From the NCBI GenBank assembly GCA_031556065.1, contig JAVBTR010000018.1, positions 1-64,000 of the forward strand: a stretch of 64,000 nt of DNA. Direction: 5' to 3'. The notes beneath the pieces were generated by a model, which was not told the origin of the DNA, made no database searches, and saw nothing but the letters and a program-made list of their open reading frames with translations. The translations under genes were made by a program, and so were the position numbers. The DNA comes from JAVBTR01 sp031556065. Lineage in GTDB: Bacteria; Bacillota; Clostridia; Christensenellales; Aristaeellaceae. This document shows, one piece after another, positions 52,005-61,331 of this stretch. How positions within the stretch are numbered: position 1 is the stretch's first letter; the number at the start of each line of letters is the position of its first letter.

Positions 52005-52397
52005 TTACGTCTGATGCGGCTGGCATGGATAGCTACACATTCCCTTGGCAAAGTTCTGGCGCTTGCCCCAGGTCGTATTCTTGGACAATGTATTCGAATC
52101 TTCCTGCGCAAGGGAGCAAAGCAGCGTAATCATGAACTCTCCATTGCTGTCGAAAGTGTACAGGTTTTGGGTTTCGAAGTAAACCTCTACCCCATGCTCC
52201 TTCAAAAGCCTAACCGTCGAAAGAAAATCTACCGTGTTTCTGGCAAAGCGGCTCACGGACTTGGTTACGATCAAGTCAAACTTCCCAGCCAGGGCATCCT
52301 TAATCATTTGATTGAACCCATCACGACGCTTTGTGTTAGTGCCCGATATGCCTTCATCCGTATAAATCTTATACATTGGTTCATGGGATTCAGCCAT
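52005..52397 (-). pseudogene. serine recombinase fragment
   Basis: The piece YTDEGISGTNTKRRDGFNQM ... IVTKSVSRFARNTVDFLSTVRLLKEHGVEVYFE ... SLAQEDSN is the resolvase domain of a large serine recombinase. The N-terminal segment with the catalytic Ser, and the whole C-terminal DNA-binding part, are missing. A leftover of an integrative element. Confidence 0.85.
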
Positions 52398-52407
52398 TCT
52401 TGGCTAT

Positions 52408-52779
52408 AGCATTATAAAGAATATAATTGCCAGCCGCACTGAGGAAGCATCGGAAGATTCCATCTCAGATGATGCTTTCTCGCTGGAAAATGTGTTGAGA
52501 ATGTTCTCTAGCTTGCCCATCGCGCTTAATGGTGAATATAACTGGTTCAATTGGCTTCTGGCGCTGCTTAAATCGATACCAAAGTATCCCATGCAATTTG
52601 GGTTTGATCTATGGGAAAGCGAGGATGGTCTGCATTTCGATGTGGTATCCCAAGATGGTTTTAACAACCGCTACAATTATGGACTGCGAACCTTGATCAA
52701 AGCCGAAAATGGGAATAAGCTGTTCATAGGCACAGCAAATCCCTATCAGGGCTGCGAGGTTTGGGAGCTTCAGAGATAA
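52408..52779 (+). pseudogene. C-terminal fragment of a protein with a WESEDG...YNYG...GTANPYQGCEVW end
   Basis: A frame without start covers about 123 residues and ends FGFDLWESEDGLHFDVVSQDGF ... YNYGLRTLIK ... FIGTANPYQGCEVWEL. This resembles the C-terminus of a family of uncharacterised Firmicutes proteins with repeated WxSxDG blades. No signal, no upstream part. Bases 52780-52860 hold no gene. Confidence 0.6.
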
Positions 52780-52860
52780 TCAGTAGGAAATAGAATAAAT
52801 GGTAGCGCATCTGTAGAACCATTCTGCAGGTGCGCCTATCATACGGCAACAAATTTTCTC

Positions 52861-53472
52861 TTATTTTTCTTTAATCTCAGACACCCGTTTGACCAGGCTG
52901 AGTAGTGCCGCAGCTGTGGCATCACATCGCTGGTTAAGCTCTTGGATTGTACAGTTTTCCAAAAGGCCGTGGCAGAATGTTGCGTATAAGTATGTAACCA
53001 TCAAATCGCACACCAGCTTATAGTCGAAGGCTTCCAGTTTCCCAGCCTGAATAAGCGATTCGATTGCTTCTGTTGCCACTTCACGGGGCACCTCTGTAAA
53101 ACGGCGTTTGGCAATACTTGCCGCATAATCGTTTTGGTATTGCATCATTAGAAGCAGTCTGGCAATTTTGCAATCTTTTTCCGTTCGGGTTGGCTTCCAC
53201 AACTGATTTGACAGCGCCTCAATGGGTTCCGTACTGGCCCGTTTCATTATCTCTTTCAGCTCCGGCATATGTTTGCGGTAATCAGCCTCCGCATTTTCAA
53301 GTATCTCGCGGAGAATTTCATCCTTACCTGTAAAGTAATTGTATATGCTCGCTACCGTGATCCCAGAGCATTTAGCGATTTCACGGATAGAACTATCCGC
53401 ATATCCCTTTGTCGAAAACAGATCCAATGCCACTGCAAGGATTTTTTCTCTTGTTGTAGCATGCGATTCCAT
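52861..53472 (-). CDS. TetR family regulator
   Basis: 203 residues. The N-terminal helix-turn-helix reads TREKILAVALDLFSTKGYADSSIREIAKCSGITVASIYNYFTGKDEIL, typical for TetR. The rest is the ligand-binding helical domain. The start at 53472 has GGGGGTGGG 5 bases upstream. It is controlled by a promoter at 53496 whose 19-base spacer contains an 18-base palindrome, which suggests autoregulation. The ferritin-like gene ends 36 bases upstream. Confidence 0.9.
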   Translation of the reverse strand: MESHATTREKILAVALDLFSTKGYADSSIREIAKCSGITVASIYNYFTGKDEILREILENAEADYRKHMPELKEIMKRASTEPIEALSNQLWKPTRTEKDCKIARLLLMMQYQNDYAASIAKRRFTEVPREVATEAIESLIQAGKLEAFDYKLVCDLMVTYLYATFCHGLLENCTIQELNQRCDATAAALLSLVKRVSEIKEK

Positions 53473-53495
53473 ATAAACCCACCCCCATAAGAAAC

Positions 53496-53526
53496 TATGT
53501 ACCCCGGCACGTACCGGGGCGGTCAA
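53496..53526 (-). promoter_or_regulatory. tetR promoter with 18-base dyad in the spacer
   Basis: Minus strand TTGACC (53521-53526), a 19-base spacer and TACATA (53496-53501). The spacer contains CCCCGG(T)ACGT(G)CCGGGG (53502-53519), an almost perfect 18-base palindrome that should be the operator. Confidence 0.7.
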
Positions 53527-53562
53527 TCAGACGAAGCATCCTGACAGACTCTTAGATCGTGT

Positions 53563-54114
53563 TTAGCAGAATTGCGCAGGGCAATAGCACCCAGAACAAT
53601 TCTGGGACAACGCCTGCTTCAAAAGGCCTACATGCCATTGTTCATCCAAGGCAATACGCGCTAAGATTGCTTTCACATACGGGTCGTTGATTTGCGCAAT
53701 ATGCTCTTCGTATTGTTGGATCGCTCCAAGCTCCGCTTTTAGGTCCCCTTTGAGTTTATCGCACAAAGCCGTCCCGTAATATACGTCCTCGCCGCTCCAG
53801 TAATCCCTTGGACATCCGCTGGCAAACATGGGGTTGCCTCCCAGAAGCACGATGGTTTCACCCAGCATACGCAAATGATCCATCTCCACCTCAGCGATAC
53901 CTAAAAGCATTGTAGACACATCAGTATGCGCACTTTCTGTAAAGCTGTGATGCAGGTATTCTGTGATGGCGGTCAGTTCGCTAGCACTACTGGCATAATC
54001 CTGCATGAGGATGGCTGCATAACATGAATTGGGGCCTGTGACCTGAATTTCTGGATAAGGCGCAGGGTTCCGATACGGATCAGTTGATTGATTAACTTTT
54101 GCAATAATACTCAT
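53563..54114 (-). CDS. ferritin-like protein with Cys-rich tail
   Basis: 183 residues. The four-helix ferritin-like core has LTAITEYLHHSF (Glu), EVEMDHLRMLGE (ExxH), LKAELGAIQQYEEH and ALDEQWHVGLL (ExxH), a di-metal site as in rubrerythrin and manganese catalase relatives. The C-terminal tail NCSGCYCPAQFC has four cysteines and might bind a metal or Fe-S cluster. RBS AGGAGG 5 bases upstream. Role probably in oxidative or metal stress. Confidence 0.8.
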   Translation of the reverse strand: MSIIAKVNQSTDPYRNPAPYPEIQVTGPNSCYAAILMQDYASSASELTAITEYLHHSFTESAHTDVSTMLLGIAEVEMDHLRMLGETIVLLGGNPMFASGCPRDYWSGEDVYYGTALCDKLKGDLKAELGAIQQYEEHIAQINDPYVKAILARIALDEQWHVGLLKQALSQNCSGCYCPAQFC

Positions 54115-54397
54115 ATAAACCTCCTGTGGTTTTCGTTAATATAAAACAAGCATTGAATGCAGTCTTTGTCTTGTTTCGATTTTGAAGGACGGGTACCTGT
54201 GCGTAGGTGCCCTCCTTCGTACAGTTCAAACCATGTTTCTCGTTAGGCACATGGCTTATTGCCTGTTTGTGAGGAACCCTCACACCACATTTTATTCAAC
54301 CTACAGCAAAGCGTTACAAACGTTCGCTAGGTAAACAAGCTAATCAAAAACAGATAAAGCACTTCCAGTGTTGTTTATACGATTAGACGCCGCTACC
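54115..54397. other. intergenic, no gene seen
   Basis: 283 bases without a convincing gene. It contains a short hairpin GGGTACCT/AGGTGCCC (54190-54211) upstream of the ferritin-like gene, which may regulate it. Confidence 0.4.
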
Positions 54398-55135
54398 TTA
54401 TTTTTCTCTGTATCTTTGTATCAAGGCATCCGGCCCCGCTAAAAAAGAAAAGAACCTCTGATCGAGGCTCTCATCTGGAATGCTTTCAATATCACGCAGA
54501 AATTCCTTTTTCATGTAGCCAACGTAATCGCCGTAGCGCACTTTCGCCCATTCGCCACTTTCGGAAAGAACGGATACCCTGCCTCCAACGGGTACACGAA
54601 TCAGCAGATCACCATCCTGGGTTTTGCGCAGGTTCACAGTGCTGCCTGTTGTTGCCGTTACCGTTGCGGTGTATAGAATATCCGTAGCCATAGTAATAAC
54701 ACCTCCATCGTAATTCACGTTCTTTAAGAAACCATAGTGGCTCCAGTTGCCCAACACCGTATCTACTTTTGCCTTTGGGGTTGTGGCATGCACGATCCGT
54801 AAGGGATTCACGCTGGTAACCAGCCCAATATGATATAAATCCCCGCAGCCGTCATTGCGGTGCTTGGCTGGCTCTGCTCCACTGACCCGGTGTTTGAAAA
54901 CCGCCATGCCCACTTCGAACTTAGCGGCGCTATCGATCTTCCCGGTTGCAGAGCAGTATTCTCGAAAGATCGTATTGCTGCCGTAGTAGATGCTTGCCCC
55001 TTGGAGACGGAAAGCCCGCACAAACGCCCCGGAGCAATCGATACCGTTTTTATCATTGCTGCCAGGGCTCACATATACCCTGGTAGGCTTGCCATGTTCC
55101 ATGACATAATCGATCAGAATATCGATTGCCGCCAT
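54398..55135 (-). CDS. NlpC/P60-type cell wall hydrolase with SH3b domain
   Basis: 245 residues. The N-terminus has GIDCSGAFVRAFR with the catalytic Cys of NlpC/P60-like amidases or endopeptidases, and HIGLVTSVNPLRIVHATTPK with the His. The C-terminal part (about 155-225) is a bacterial SH3 domain (TATTGSTVNLRKTQDGDLLIRVPVGGRVSVLSESGEWAKVRYGDYVGYM). No signal peptide. It resembles phage endolysins and may be left from a prophage. Its start overlaps a Fic pseudogene on the other strand. Confidence 0.85.
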   Translation of the reverse strand: MAAIDILIDYVMEHGKPTRVYVSPGSNDKNGIDCSGAFVRAFRLQGASIYYGSNTIFREYCSATGKIDSAAKFEVGMAVFKHRVSGAEPAKHRNDGCGDLYHIGLVTSVNPLRIVHATTPKAKVDTVLGNWSHYGFLKNVNYDGGVITMATDILYTATVTATTGSTVNLRKTQDGDLLIRVPVGGRVSVLSESGEWAKVRYGDYVGYMKKEFLRDIESIPDESLDQRFFSFLAGPDALIQRYREK

Positions 55136-55766
55136 TTACGATCACAACGGCGATCATCAACCTTGTGGCCCAAATTAGCGAGCAAGTAGGTTCCCCCACT
55201 GCATGGGATAACATGAACGCTAACCCACAACTGCGTCGTGATCGCCGCATCAAACCCATCAAACCCATCCACTGATTAAAAGCTGCGTATTTCATTATGA
55301 ATTTGAATTCATACACCCTTTTGCAGACGGCAACGGCCGCATGGGCCGCATGTGGCAAACGCTGCTGCTCGCAAAGTGGAAGCCGCTTTTTGCATAGCTG
55401 CCCGTGGAAACGCTTATCCGTGAGTGCCAAGGGGCTTATTATGCTTCCCTTGGCCAGGCCGATGGTATTGCCGACGCAATGCCAGTTATCCTGTTTCTGC
55501 TTACCGCTATTCGAGATGCATTAAACGAAATCGCGCTGACCACGCCCGCAAGCACTTCACTTACGCCCTCTGTACAGGCTTTGCTAAATGCTTTAGGGGC
55601 GGATACCCTTACGGCAAATGAGCTTATGGCAAAGGTGGGGCTCAAAAGCCGCCCCACCTTTAGAATGAATTATCTTAACCCTGCCCTTGAACAAGGCTTG
55701 GTTGAAATGACTGTGCCGGGCAAGCCTAATAGCCGAAACCAGCAATACCGCAAATGCAAGAGATGA
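55125..55766 (+). pseudogene. Fic family protein, broken
   Basis: The N-terminal piece, FTITTAIINLVAQISEQVG, is joined by an internal deletion of about 100 residues to HPLIKSCVFHYEFEFIHPFADGNGRMGR, which is the Fic catalytic motif (HPFxxGNGR). A TAG stop follows soon after (LLLAKWKPLFA then stop; a Trp is expected). The rest of the C-terminal winged helix is intact to 55766. Fic proteins AMPylate other proteins; this copy cannot work as such. A short tandem repeat ATCAAACCC marks the deletion point. Confidence 0.85.
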
Positions 55767-55782
55767 GAATGAAATGTCCAAC

Positions 55783-56076
55783 TTAGAATTGAGCCAAGGT
55801 AACATTATCGTCACTATCCCTTTTTGCTTTGCCGTTGCTGACAAGCAGATCGATCCCCTGGCGCATTGTTTGCGAAAGTGCTGTTCCAACACGGGCATAC
55901 CCCCGTATTTTTGCGGTTTCGCGGACTATATTCTCATAGGGCAAGCTCAACTGATTTTTTAGCACTGCATGGGCAGCGTTTCGCACTTCGATATAGGGCT
56001 GTTTCGCAGCCTCCCGCTTGGTATCCGGATCATCGCTAACACGATAGCCATCGTAATTCTCCGGATTTGCTTAACT
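55783..56076 (-). pseudogene. DUF3320 helicase-like protein, C-terminal fragment
   Basis: About 97 residues without start: YIEVRNAAHAVLKNQLSLPY ... ETAKIRGYARVGTALSQTMRQ resembles the C-terminal DUF3320 domain of large AAA/helicase-like proteins. It ends at an intact stop and is joined near 56076 to another gene fragment. Confidence 0.6.
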
Positions 56077-56376
56077 GATAAAGGCGGCATATCGGCAATG
56101 ACTTCCAATTCTTTATCAGCGTTGCCCGCGATCAGCCCCGCCGAGCAGGCGGCTTCAATTCCCCCTAAGGCCGCCCTTATTCGGCACGACTGCGGCATTT
56201 TTCATGATACCTGGACTGACAAGCACCTTTACGCTGCTTGGTAAGCATCCCAATATTTCACCTGCCAAAGCCGGGACGTATGCGATGGTAACAGGCTCCG
56301 TGCAGTCCATTGCGGGCCGAAGGTGTTGTTTGAGCACGGCAATATAAGCCTCATAGCGTGGATCTGTCTTTTGCAT
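56076..56376 (-). pseudogene. cysteine desulfidase/UPF0597 family, broken
   Basis: Reads MQKTDPRYEAYIAVLKQHLR, then MDCTEPVTIAY, KVLVSPGIMKNAAVVPNKGGL, and after a frameshift near 56165 GGIEAACSAGLIAGNADKELEVI. This is the N-terminal third of CyuA/YhaM-type desulfidases (normally GCTEP). The rest is missing where the DUF3320 fragment begins. Confidence 0.8.
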
Positions 56377-56401
56377 CCCAAACGCCCTACGTTTATGGTG
56401 A

Positions 56402-57358
56402 TCACGTTTCCAAACAATGCATGGCGGTATTTAAGTGTTCAAAGGGAAAACCGGCAGGCAGCGAACAATCCGCGCCTAGAATAAAGCGTTCAGTTCCCGT
56501 TTGCGCTATTATGCTTTGAATATCTTCCGCTATTTTCTTACTGTCGCCGGAAAAAAGCGAGCCCCCAGTGTTTGAAAAACCACCGACCAGCGCCGTAGAT
56601 GGAAAAAGGCGGCGGCCTTCGCAGAGGGGCGGATTATTCCCATGAACGCTCCAATTGGCCATCACATAAAGCCCTTCATAACGGCTATAGCGATTAAGGG
56701 AGAGATTATCCTTGCACATATGCAGCAGATTTTGCCCGCCAGCCTCCAGCGTTGCATTGAGCACTTGCTTATCAAGGGGTTCAACATACCTTTCAAATTC
56801 TTCATCTGTAAACAGCTCACGCTCACCCCCCAAGGAAGCGTAGAATACACTCTGCATCCCAAGGCGTATATAGCCTTGGGCCAACATGCAAAGGCAATCG
56901 GCGACGCGCCTCATGGCATCCCGTACAACTTGCGGCTCCTGCCGCAGGTGCTCGCACAAAAGCCTTCGCACCCCATCGTAGCCATACTCCTTTTCCACCG
57001 GATGGATGCTTGATGCAACTACGCCATGAATCGTGCCCATCTGGTAAGCTAAAGGGTCTGCTTTTTCTAGGATGCGCTCGCAAAATGCCAGCTGCTTTTG
57101 AACAAAGGCATGCTCATCCGTAAGCCTGTGAAAACAGCGCCAGTCCACAGGGTTCCTGATAGGGCCCATATTGGGCACCAAATAGCCGTTCATTATCTTT
57201 TGAATATCGGGCGATACCACATCAAAGAAATGAAGATGCGACGCCACGCCTTCATCCCCCAATGCCAACTCTTTTGGAAAATGCGCTGTGAATAAAACGG
57301 GGATGCGATCCACAGGCTTGCCCTGAATCGCTGCCATAACTCTTTCTCTCTTATTCAT
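56402..57358 (-). CDS. uroporphyrinogen decarboxylase (URO-D) family protein
   Basis: 318 residues with a URO-D/MtaA-type fold: NKRERVMAAIQGKPVDRIPVLF is the family's N-terminal motif, and HMCK with ADCSLP near the end could be zinc ligands, as in corrinoid methyltransferases of this superfamily. It is not part of a heme pathway here. It overlaps the FAD-oxidoreductase gene by 8 bases and is the last gene of an ABC operon, so both probably work on the imported compound. Substrate unknown. Confidence 0.85.
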   Translation of the reverse strand: MNKRERVMAAIQGKPVDRIPVLFTAHFPKELALGDEGVASHLHFFDVVSPDIQKIMNGYLVPNMGPIRNPVDWRCFHRLTDEHAFVQKQLAFCERILEKADPLAYQMGTIHGVVASSIHPVEKEYGYDGVRRLLCEHLRQEPQVVRDAMRRVADCLCMLAQGYIRLGMQSVFYASLGGERELFTDEEFERYVEPLDKQVLNATLEAGGQNLLHMCKDNLSLNRYSRYEGLYVMANWSVHGNNPPLCEGRRLFPSTALVGGFSNTGGSLFSGDSKKIAEDIQSIIAQTGTERFILGADCSLPAGFPFEHLNTAMHCLET

Positions 57359-58778
57359 TCACAAACCCCTCTTTTACATGGATGCCTGTATTGGCATCGT
57401 TTTGCTCCAACCTTTTTTGAAGTTGGCACACATCGATATCCTTGGGCGACACTTTTTGATCCAGGCTGAGCGCGGCTGCTTCTCCCGCCGCCTGCCCCAT
57501 GGCCATGCAATGAGAAATAATCCGATAGCTCGCCATTGCAATGCCATCTCCCGAGATGCACCGTCCTGCCACCAGCAGGTTTTCCAATTTGGCAGGCAGT
57601 AGCGCCCGGTAAGGGATATCGTAAGGCTTTTTAAGCGCATCTGTACGCGACGCGTGAACGCCGGATTTATTATGAACATCAATCATATAAATGCCTCGGG
57701 CAATGGCATCTTCAAACCGGGTGGCATTCTGGATGTCCCTTCCCGACAAAGTATATTCTCCCACGATCCGGCGGCTCTCCCGAATGCCGATTTGCGGCCA
57801 CAAGCTGCTGATATATGCCTTTTCGCACCCAGGTACATACTTTTGCATAAAATCAAGGGCTTCCAGCGCTTGGCGGCGACCGGCTATTTCAGCGTTGGTC
57901 AACGATTGAGCGCTGGTAGCGTCCGCGTTTTGAACACGGGTAAAATTCACCACCCGCACCTGCTGATGCCGCCAATCCAAAGGGGGCAATGCACACAAAA
58001 GCTCATTTGGATTTTCCCTTAACTCCCCCCGCTCACGGGCCAGCTTCACGGCCCCGGCGTAACGGTTGCGCTGCAGGGGCGGCAGGTGGCTGTCGTCATG
58101 TGTCAATGAAAAATCAAAATCATCCGGGGCCGCGTTGGCCAAGGTAAAAATCTGCGACATGGGCTGACAGCTTCCATTCTCATCTCCTACTTCAAACGCG
58201 CCGCCCGCCATTGCCACCACATCGGCATCGCCTGTACAGTCGATCATGCGCTGGGCCAAAACAGCCTGTCTGCCCGATTTGCTTTCAACAATGACGCCGC
58301 AAAGCGTCTTCCCCTCAAGAATCACATCTGCAACCAGCATATGCAGGTAAAGCGTAACGCCTGCCGCTATAACCAAATCATCCAAAACGCACTTTAAAAT
58401 CGCAGGATTCACCCTGACAAAATAGCTGCCAAAGGAGCCCTCTTGATAAGTGGGCCGATCTTTACGCTTTGTGGTGAGAAAATGCACCTTTGCAGGATCC
58501 GCCCCTTGGCGCCGGGCCAGCCCGCGCATTATTTCCGCTGGTAAGCCTTCAATCAATGGACGGCCATCCAGATCATGCTGCCAGCCACCAATTGACAATA
58601 CCCCCGCAGCGGTGCACATGCCACCTAGAAATCCGTACCGCTCAACCAGCACCGTTTTTTTTCCTGCGCGCGCCGCCGCAATAGCCGCACATACCCCTGC
58701 CGGCCCACCACCTAAAACCAGCACATCGGCTTCGCAAAGAACAGGCAGCTCTTTTGAGGATTCTACGTAAGTACGCAT
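57351..58778 (-). CDS. FAD-dependent oxidoreductase
   Basis: 475 residues. The N-terminal FAD motif is DVLVLGGGPAGVCAAIAAARAGKKTVLVER, with FLGGMCTAAG and IDCTGDADVVAMAG, the pattern of the FAD_oxidored (PF12831) family. The C-terminal part has LLVAGRCISGDGIAMASYR. The start at 58778 has AAAGGAG 5 bases upstream. It lies between the receptor gene and the URO-D gene. Probably oxidises a sugar or other small molecule. Confidence 0.9.
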   Translation of the reverse strand: MRTYVESSKELPVLCEADVLVLGGGPAGVCAAIAAARAGKKTVLVERYGFLGGMCTAAGVLSIGGWQHDLDGRPLIEGLPAEIMRGLARRQGADPAKVHFLTTKRKDRPTYQEGSFGSYFVRVNPAILKCVLDDLVIAAGVTLYLHMLVADVILEGKTLCGVIVESKSGRQAVLAQRMIDCTGDADVVAMAGGAFEVGDENGSCQPMSQIFTLANAAPDDFDFSLTHDDSHLPPLQRNRYAGAVKLARERGELRENPNELLCALPPLDWRHQQVRVVNFTRVQNADATSAQSLTNAEIAGRRQALEALDFMQKYVPGCEKAYISSLWPQIGIRESRRIVGEYTLSGRDIQNATRFEDAIARGIYMIDVHNKSGVHASRTDALKKPYDIPYRALLPAKLENLLVAGRCISGDGIAMASYRIISHCMAMGQAAGEAAALSLDQKVSPKDIDVCQLQKRLEQNDANTGIHVKEGFVNE

Positions 58779-58798
58779 AAAAGCTCCTTTCAACAAGA

Positions 58799-58955
58799 GG
58801 CTGTCGCGGCAAGCCTGGAAAAACCGCAAGGGGCGCTGCCCCTTGACCCCGCAAAGGGATACACCCCTTTGAACCCATTATGGATTTTTAGGGGATGAAA
58901 TCCCTTAAACGGGGTTTGGGGCAGGGCCCCGGCGTTTCCTCTTATCGCGGCAGCC
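58799..58955 (-). repeat. structured repeat after the receptor gene, copy C
   Basis: On the minus strand it lies after the receptor stop codon. Outer arms CGCGGCAGCC and GGCTGTCGCG close it; inside are hairpins CAAGGGGC/GCCCCTTG (58827-58845), AAAGGG/CCCTTT (58853-58870) and GGGGATTT-type arms near 58895. The GGGTCAAGGGGC part matches copies A and B, so it is a related but longer element. Confidence 0.75.
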
Positions 58956-58965
58956 CCTTTAAGCG

Positions 58966-60432
58966 TTAATGGGTATCTTGCCAGATTAGGTTAGCCTCGG
59001 CCATGAAATCATCGCCGCCAGCGCTGCGCCATTTTTCAATCGCCTTATCGTATTGATCAATGGGTGTTGCGCCTGTAATCAGCTTAATCATTTCATCCTT
59101 CCAAAGCTGTGACAGAGATGTGTTGAGCTTGGCATACTTTTCAGTCACGGGTAAAAGCGCAAATTGAGGAATGATGGCGTCTACGTCCTCGGTTCTCAGC
59201 GCAAAGGTATCGGCATAGCCCCGCTCCACCTCTTCGTTTTTGCGTACGCGGGCTTGCCAGTAATCAAACACGTTGTCTTCATCAACCGCGGGAATAAACC
59301 ACCAAACCGAATCGAAATCCGCAAAGGCAGGCATAATCGGGCGATACTGTCCATTTTCCACCGTATAGCTCACGCCTTCCGTGCCGATGTACAGTTGCTG
59401 AAAGTTAGCCATAAACGCATCAATATAGGCAATTGCGGTTTTAGGGTCTTTGCATGTTTTGGGAATCATGCAAATTTTTTCAAGACCTCCCACACAGGTG
59501 ACGCCCCTTTGCCCATTAGCGTCCGGGAAGATGTTCAGGTAAACAATTTCCGCTTGGGGCAGCATGCTTTCAATGGTGCTGTAAAAGTTAGGCCCTTCGT
59601 TTCCGCCAAACAGGGTCGCCGCCGCTTTCCCAGAGGTGAACTTTTGCAGCCTCGTTGCGCGGTCATTCGCAGGGAATTCCGGGTCCATCAGCCCTTCTTT
59701 ATAGAGCGTAGCCAGATAAGTAATATAATCCTTATGCTCGCTTCTCATGGCCTTGTGCAAAATGGAACCGTCCTCCTGCTCTTGCCAATCTTTGTACACC
59801 CCAAAGGCGCTGGCGATATTCGGCGCTGAATATTCCCATTCATCCCAATTGGAGCCCCCCGCCGTTGTAAAGGGAATCATATCTGGCTTGCTTTCCTTAA
59901 TGGCTTTGAGCGCTTGATAGAATGCCTCCGCTGAATCTGGCACGGCCAAGCCCAGCTCATCCAAAATATCCTTGCGCATCACAATGGTATACACCGTGCC
60001 GCCAGTGGGGTTCAACTGGGGGATGCCATAAATGGTGCCATCCGGCGCGGTAACCCGCTTCCAGCTTTCACTATCGGCAGGGACTGCCGCCATCAGGTTC
60101 GGCGCGTCTTTAAGCAGATCGTTAAGCGGAATGAGGACATTGGCTGCTAACAGGCGGTCATACATTTCCGGGAAACCGTTAACAATGTCATAAGGAATGT
60201 TAGAGGACATTAGCAGCATCAGCTTGTTGTTTCCATCGTCCCCGGCTGGAAGTGCCTCGCATTCCAAGGTGAATCCTGTTAGCTCCTCAATGCTTGCCAT
60301 CACTGGATTATTAGCCAGATCGAAGGTTGCCGAACGGCCCAGATAGCGGATCACCTTTCCCTCCGCAACTGCCGTCTGAAAGCCTGCAAGCGCCAGCAGT
60401 AGTACCACAACCCATGCAATGTGCCTTTTCAT
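58966..60432 (-). CDS. extracellular solute-binding protein (sugar type)
   Basis: 488 residues. Signal peptide MKRHIAWVVVLLLALAGFQTAVA with no lipobox Cys. The fold is a large family 1 saccharide receptor (LplA type) with KLMLLMSSNIPYDIVNGFPEMYDRLL and AIAYIDAFMANFQQLYIGTEGVSYTVENG. The receptor of the 61332-60461 permeases. Ligand unknown. Confidence 0.9.
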   Translation of the reverse strand: MKRHIAWVVVLLLALAGFQTAVAEGKVIRYLGRSATFDLANNPVMASIEELTGFTLECEALPAGDDGNNKLMLLMSSNIPYDIVNGFPEMYDRLLAANVLIPLNDLLKDAPNLMAAVPADSESWKRVTAPDGTIYGIPQLNPTGGTVYTIVMRKDILDELGLAVPDSAEAFYQALKAIKESKPDMIPFTTAGGSNWDEWEYSAPNIASAFGVYKDWQEQEDGSILHKAMRSEHKDYITYLATLYKEGLMDPEFPANDRATRLQKFTSGKAAATLFGGNEGPNFYSTIESMLPQAEIVYLNIFPDANGQRGVTCVGGLEKICMIPKTCKDPKTAIAYIDAFMANFQQLYIGTEGVSYTVENGQYRPIMPAFADFDSVWWFIPAVDEDNVFDYWQARVRKNEEVERGYADTFALRTEDVDAIIPQFALLPVTEKYAKLNTSLSQLWKDEMIKLITGATPIDQYDKAIEKWRSAGGDDFMAEANLIWQDTH

Positions 60433-60460
60433 ACCCAGAACCCTCCTTTTTAATAATTGG

Positions 60461-61318
60461 TTATCCCTTCACCGCACCCACGGTGATACCCACAACAAAA
60501 TATTTTTGCATAAATGGATAAACCATCAGTATTGGCAACGTACCAATCACCACCGAGGCGGCCTGCACAGACTCCGCCAGCACCACAAAATCCATCGTGG
60601 AATCCATCTTATCCGCTTCCTTAACCAGGTTTACAAGAAACAGCTGCAAGGTGGTGGTTTTTTGAGAGGTCATGTACAGCATGGCGTTGAAGTACGCGTT
60701 CCAGAACGAAACGGACATGAATACCGCCATCGTCGCTATAATGGGAAGGGCCATGGGAAGCATGATCCGCGTAAAAACCACCAGATTATTCGCTCCATCC
60801 ACCATGGCCGATTCCCTCAAGGCTTCTGGCATCCCCTCAAAATAGTTCTTGATCAGCATCAGGTTAAACACCTCAATCAAGTGGGGCAGAATCAACGCCC
60901 AAAGATTGTTTAAAAGGTTTAAATCCCTGATCAAAAGGAAGGATGGAATAAACCCTCCCGAAAACAACATGGTTATCACGAAAAAGTACATGACCGCTTT
61001 GCGCATGAACAGCGTGCGTACAGATAATGCATAACCTGCCGCGGAACTGACCGCCAGGCCCAGCAGCGTTCCCGCAAGGGTCACAAATACCGTGTTTTGA
61101 AACGCGGACGCAATGGGCGTATTGGTAAAGGCAAAGCGGTACGCATTGAGGTTAAAGCCCTTTGGCCAAAGCCCTATGCTGCCGGACATCACCTGCTGGT
61201 TGGATGAAAAGGATTTGGCGATTACATGTACAAAAGGCAAGAGCATAGATAGTCCCACCAAAGTCAGAATTAAATAGACGGCCGCCGTAAACGCCTTATC
61301 CCGGATACTGGTACGCAT
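60461..61318 (-). CDS. sugar ABC transporter permease (LplC type)
   Basis: 285 residues, six helices. The EAA loop is ESAMVDGANNLVVFTRIMLPMALPII and the C-terminal end MQKYFVVGITVGAVKG matches LplC. 13 bases separate it from the LplB-type gene. Confidence 0.93.
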   Translation of the reverse strand: MRTSIRDKAFTAAVYLILTLVGLSMLLPFVHVIAKSFSSNQQVMSGSIGLWPKGFNLNAYRFAFTNTPIASAFQNTVFVTLAGTLLGLAVSSAAGYALSVRTLFMRKAVMYFFVITMLFSGGFIPSFLLIRDLNLLNNLWALILPHLIEVFNLMLIKNYFEGMPEALRESAMVDGANNLVVFTRIMLPMALPIIATMAVFMSVSFWNAYFNAMLYMTSQKTTTLQLFLVNLVKEADKMDSTMDFVVLAESVQAASVVIGTLPILMVYPFMQKYFVVGITVGAVKG

Positions 61319-61331
61319 GCCTCATTCCTCC

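Noticed and set aside
57654..58022. 122-residue frame opposite the FAD oxidoreductase
   Set aside because: Shadow frame with no RBS and no homology I recognise.
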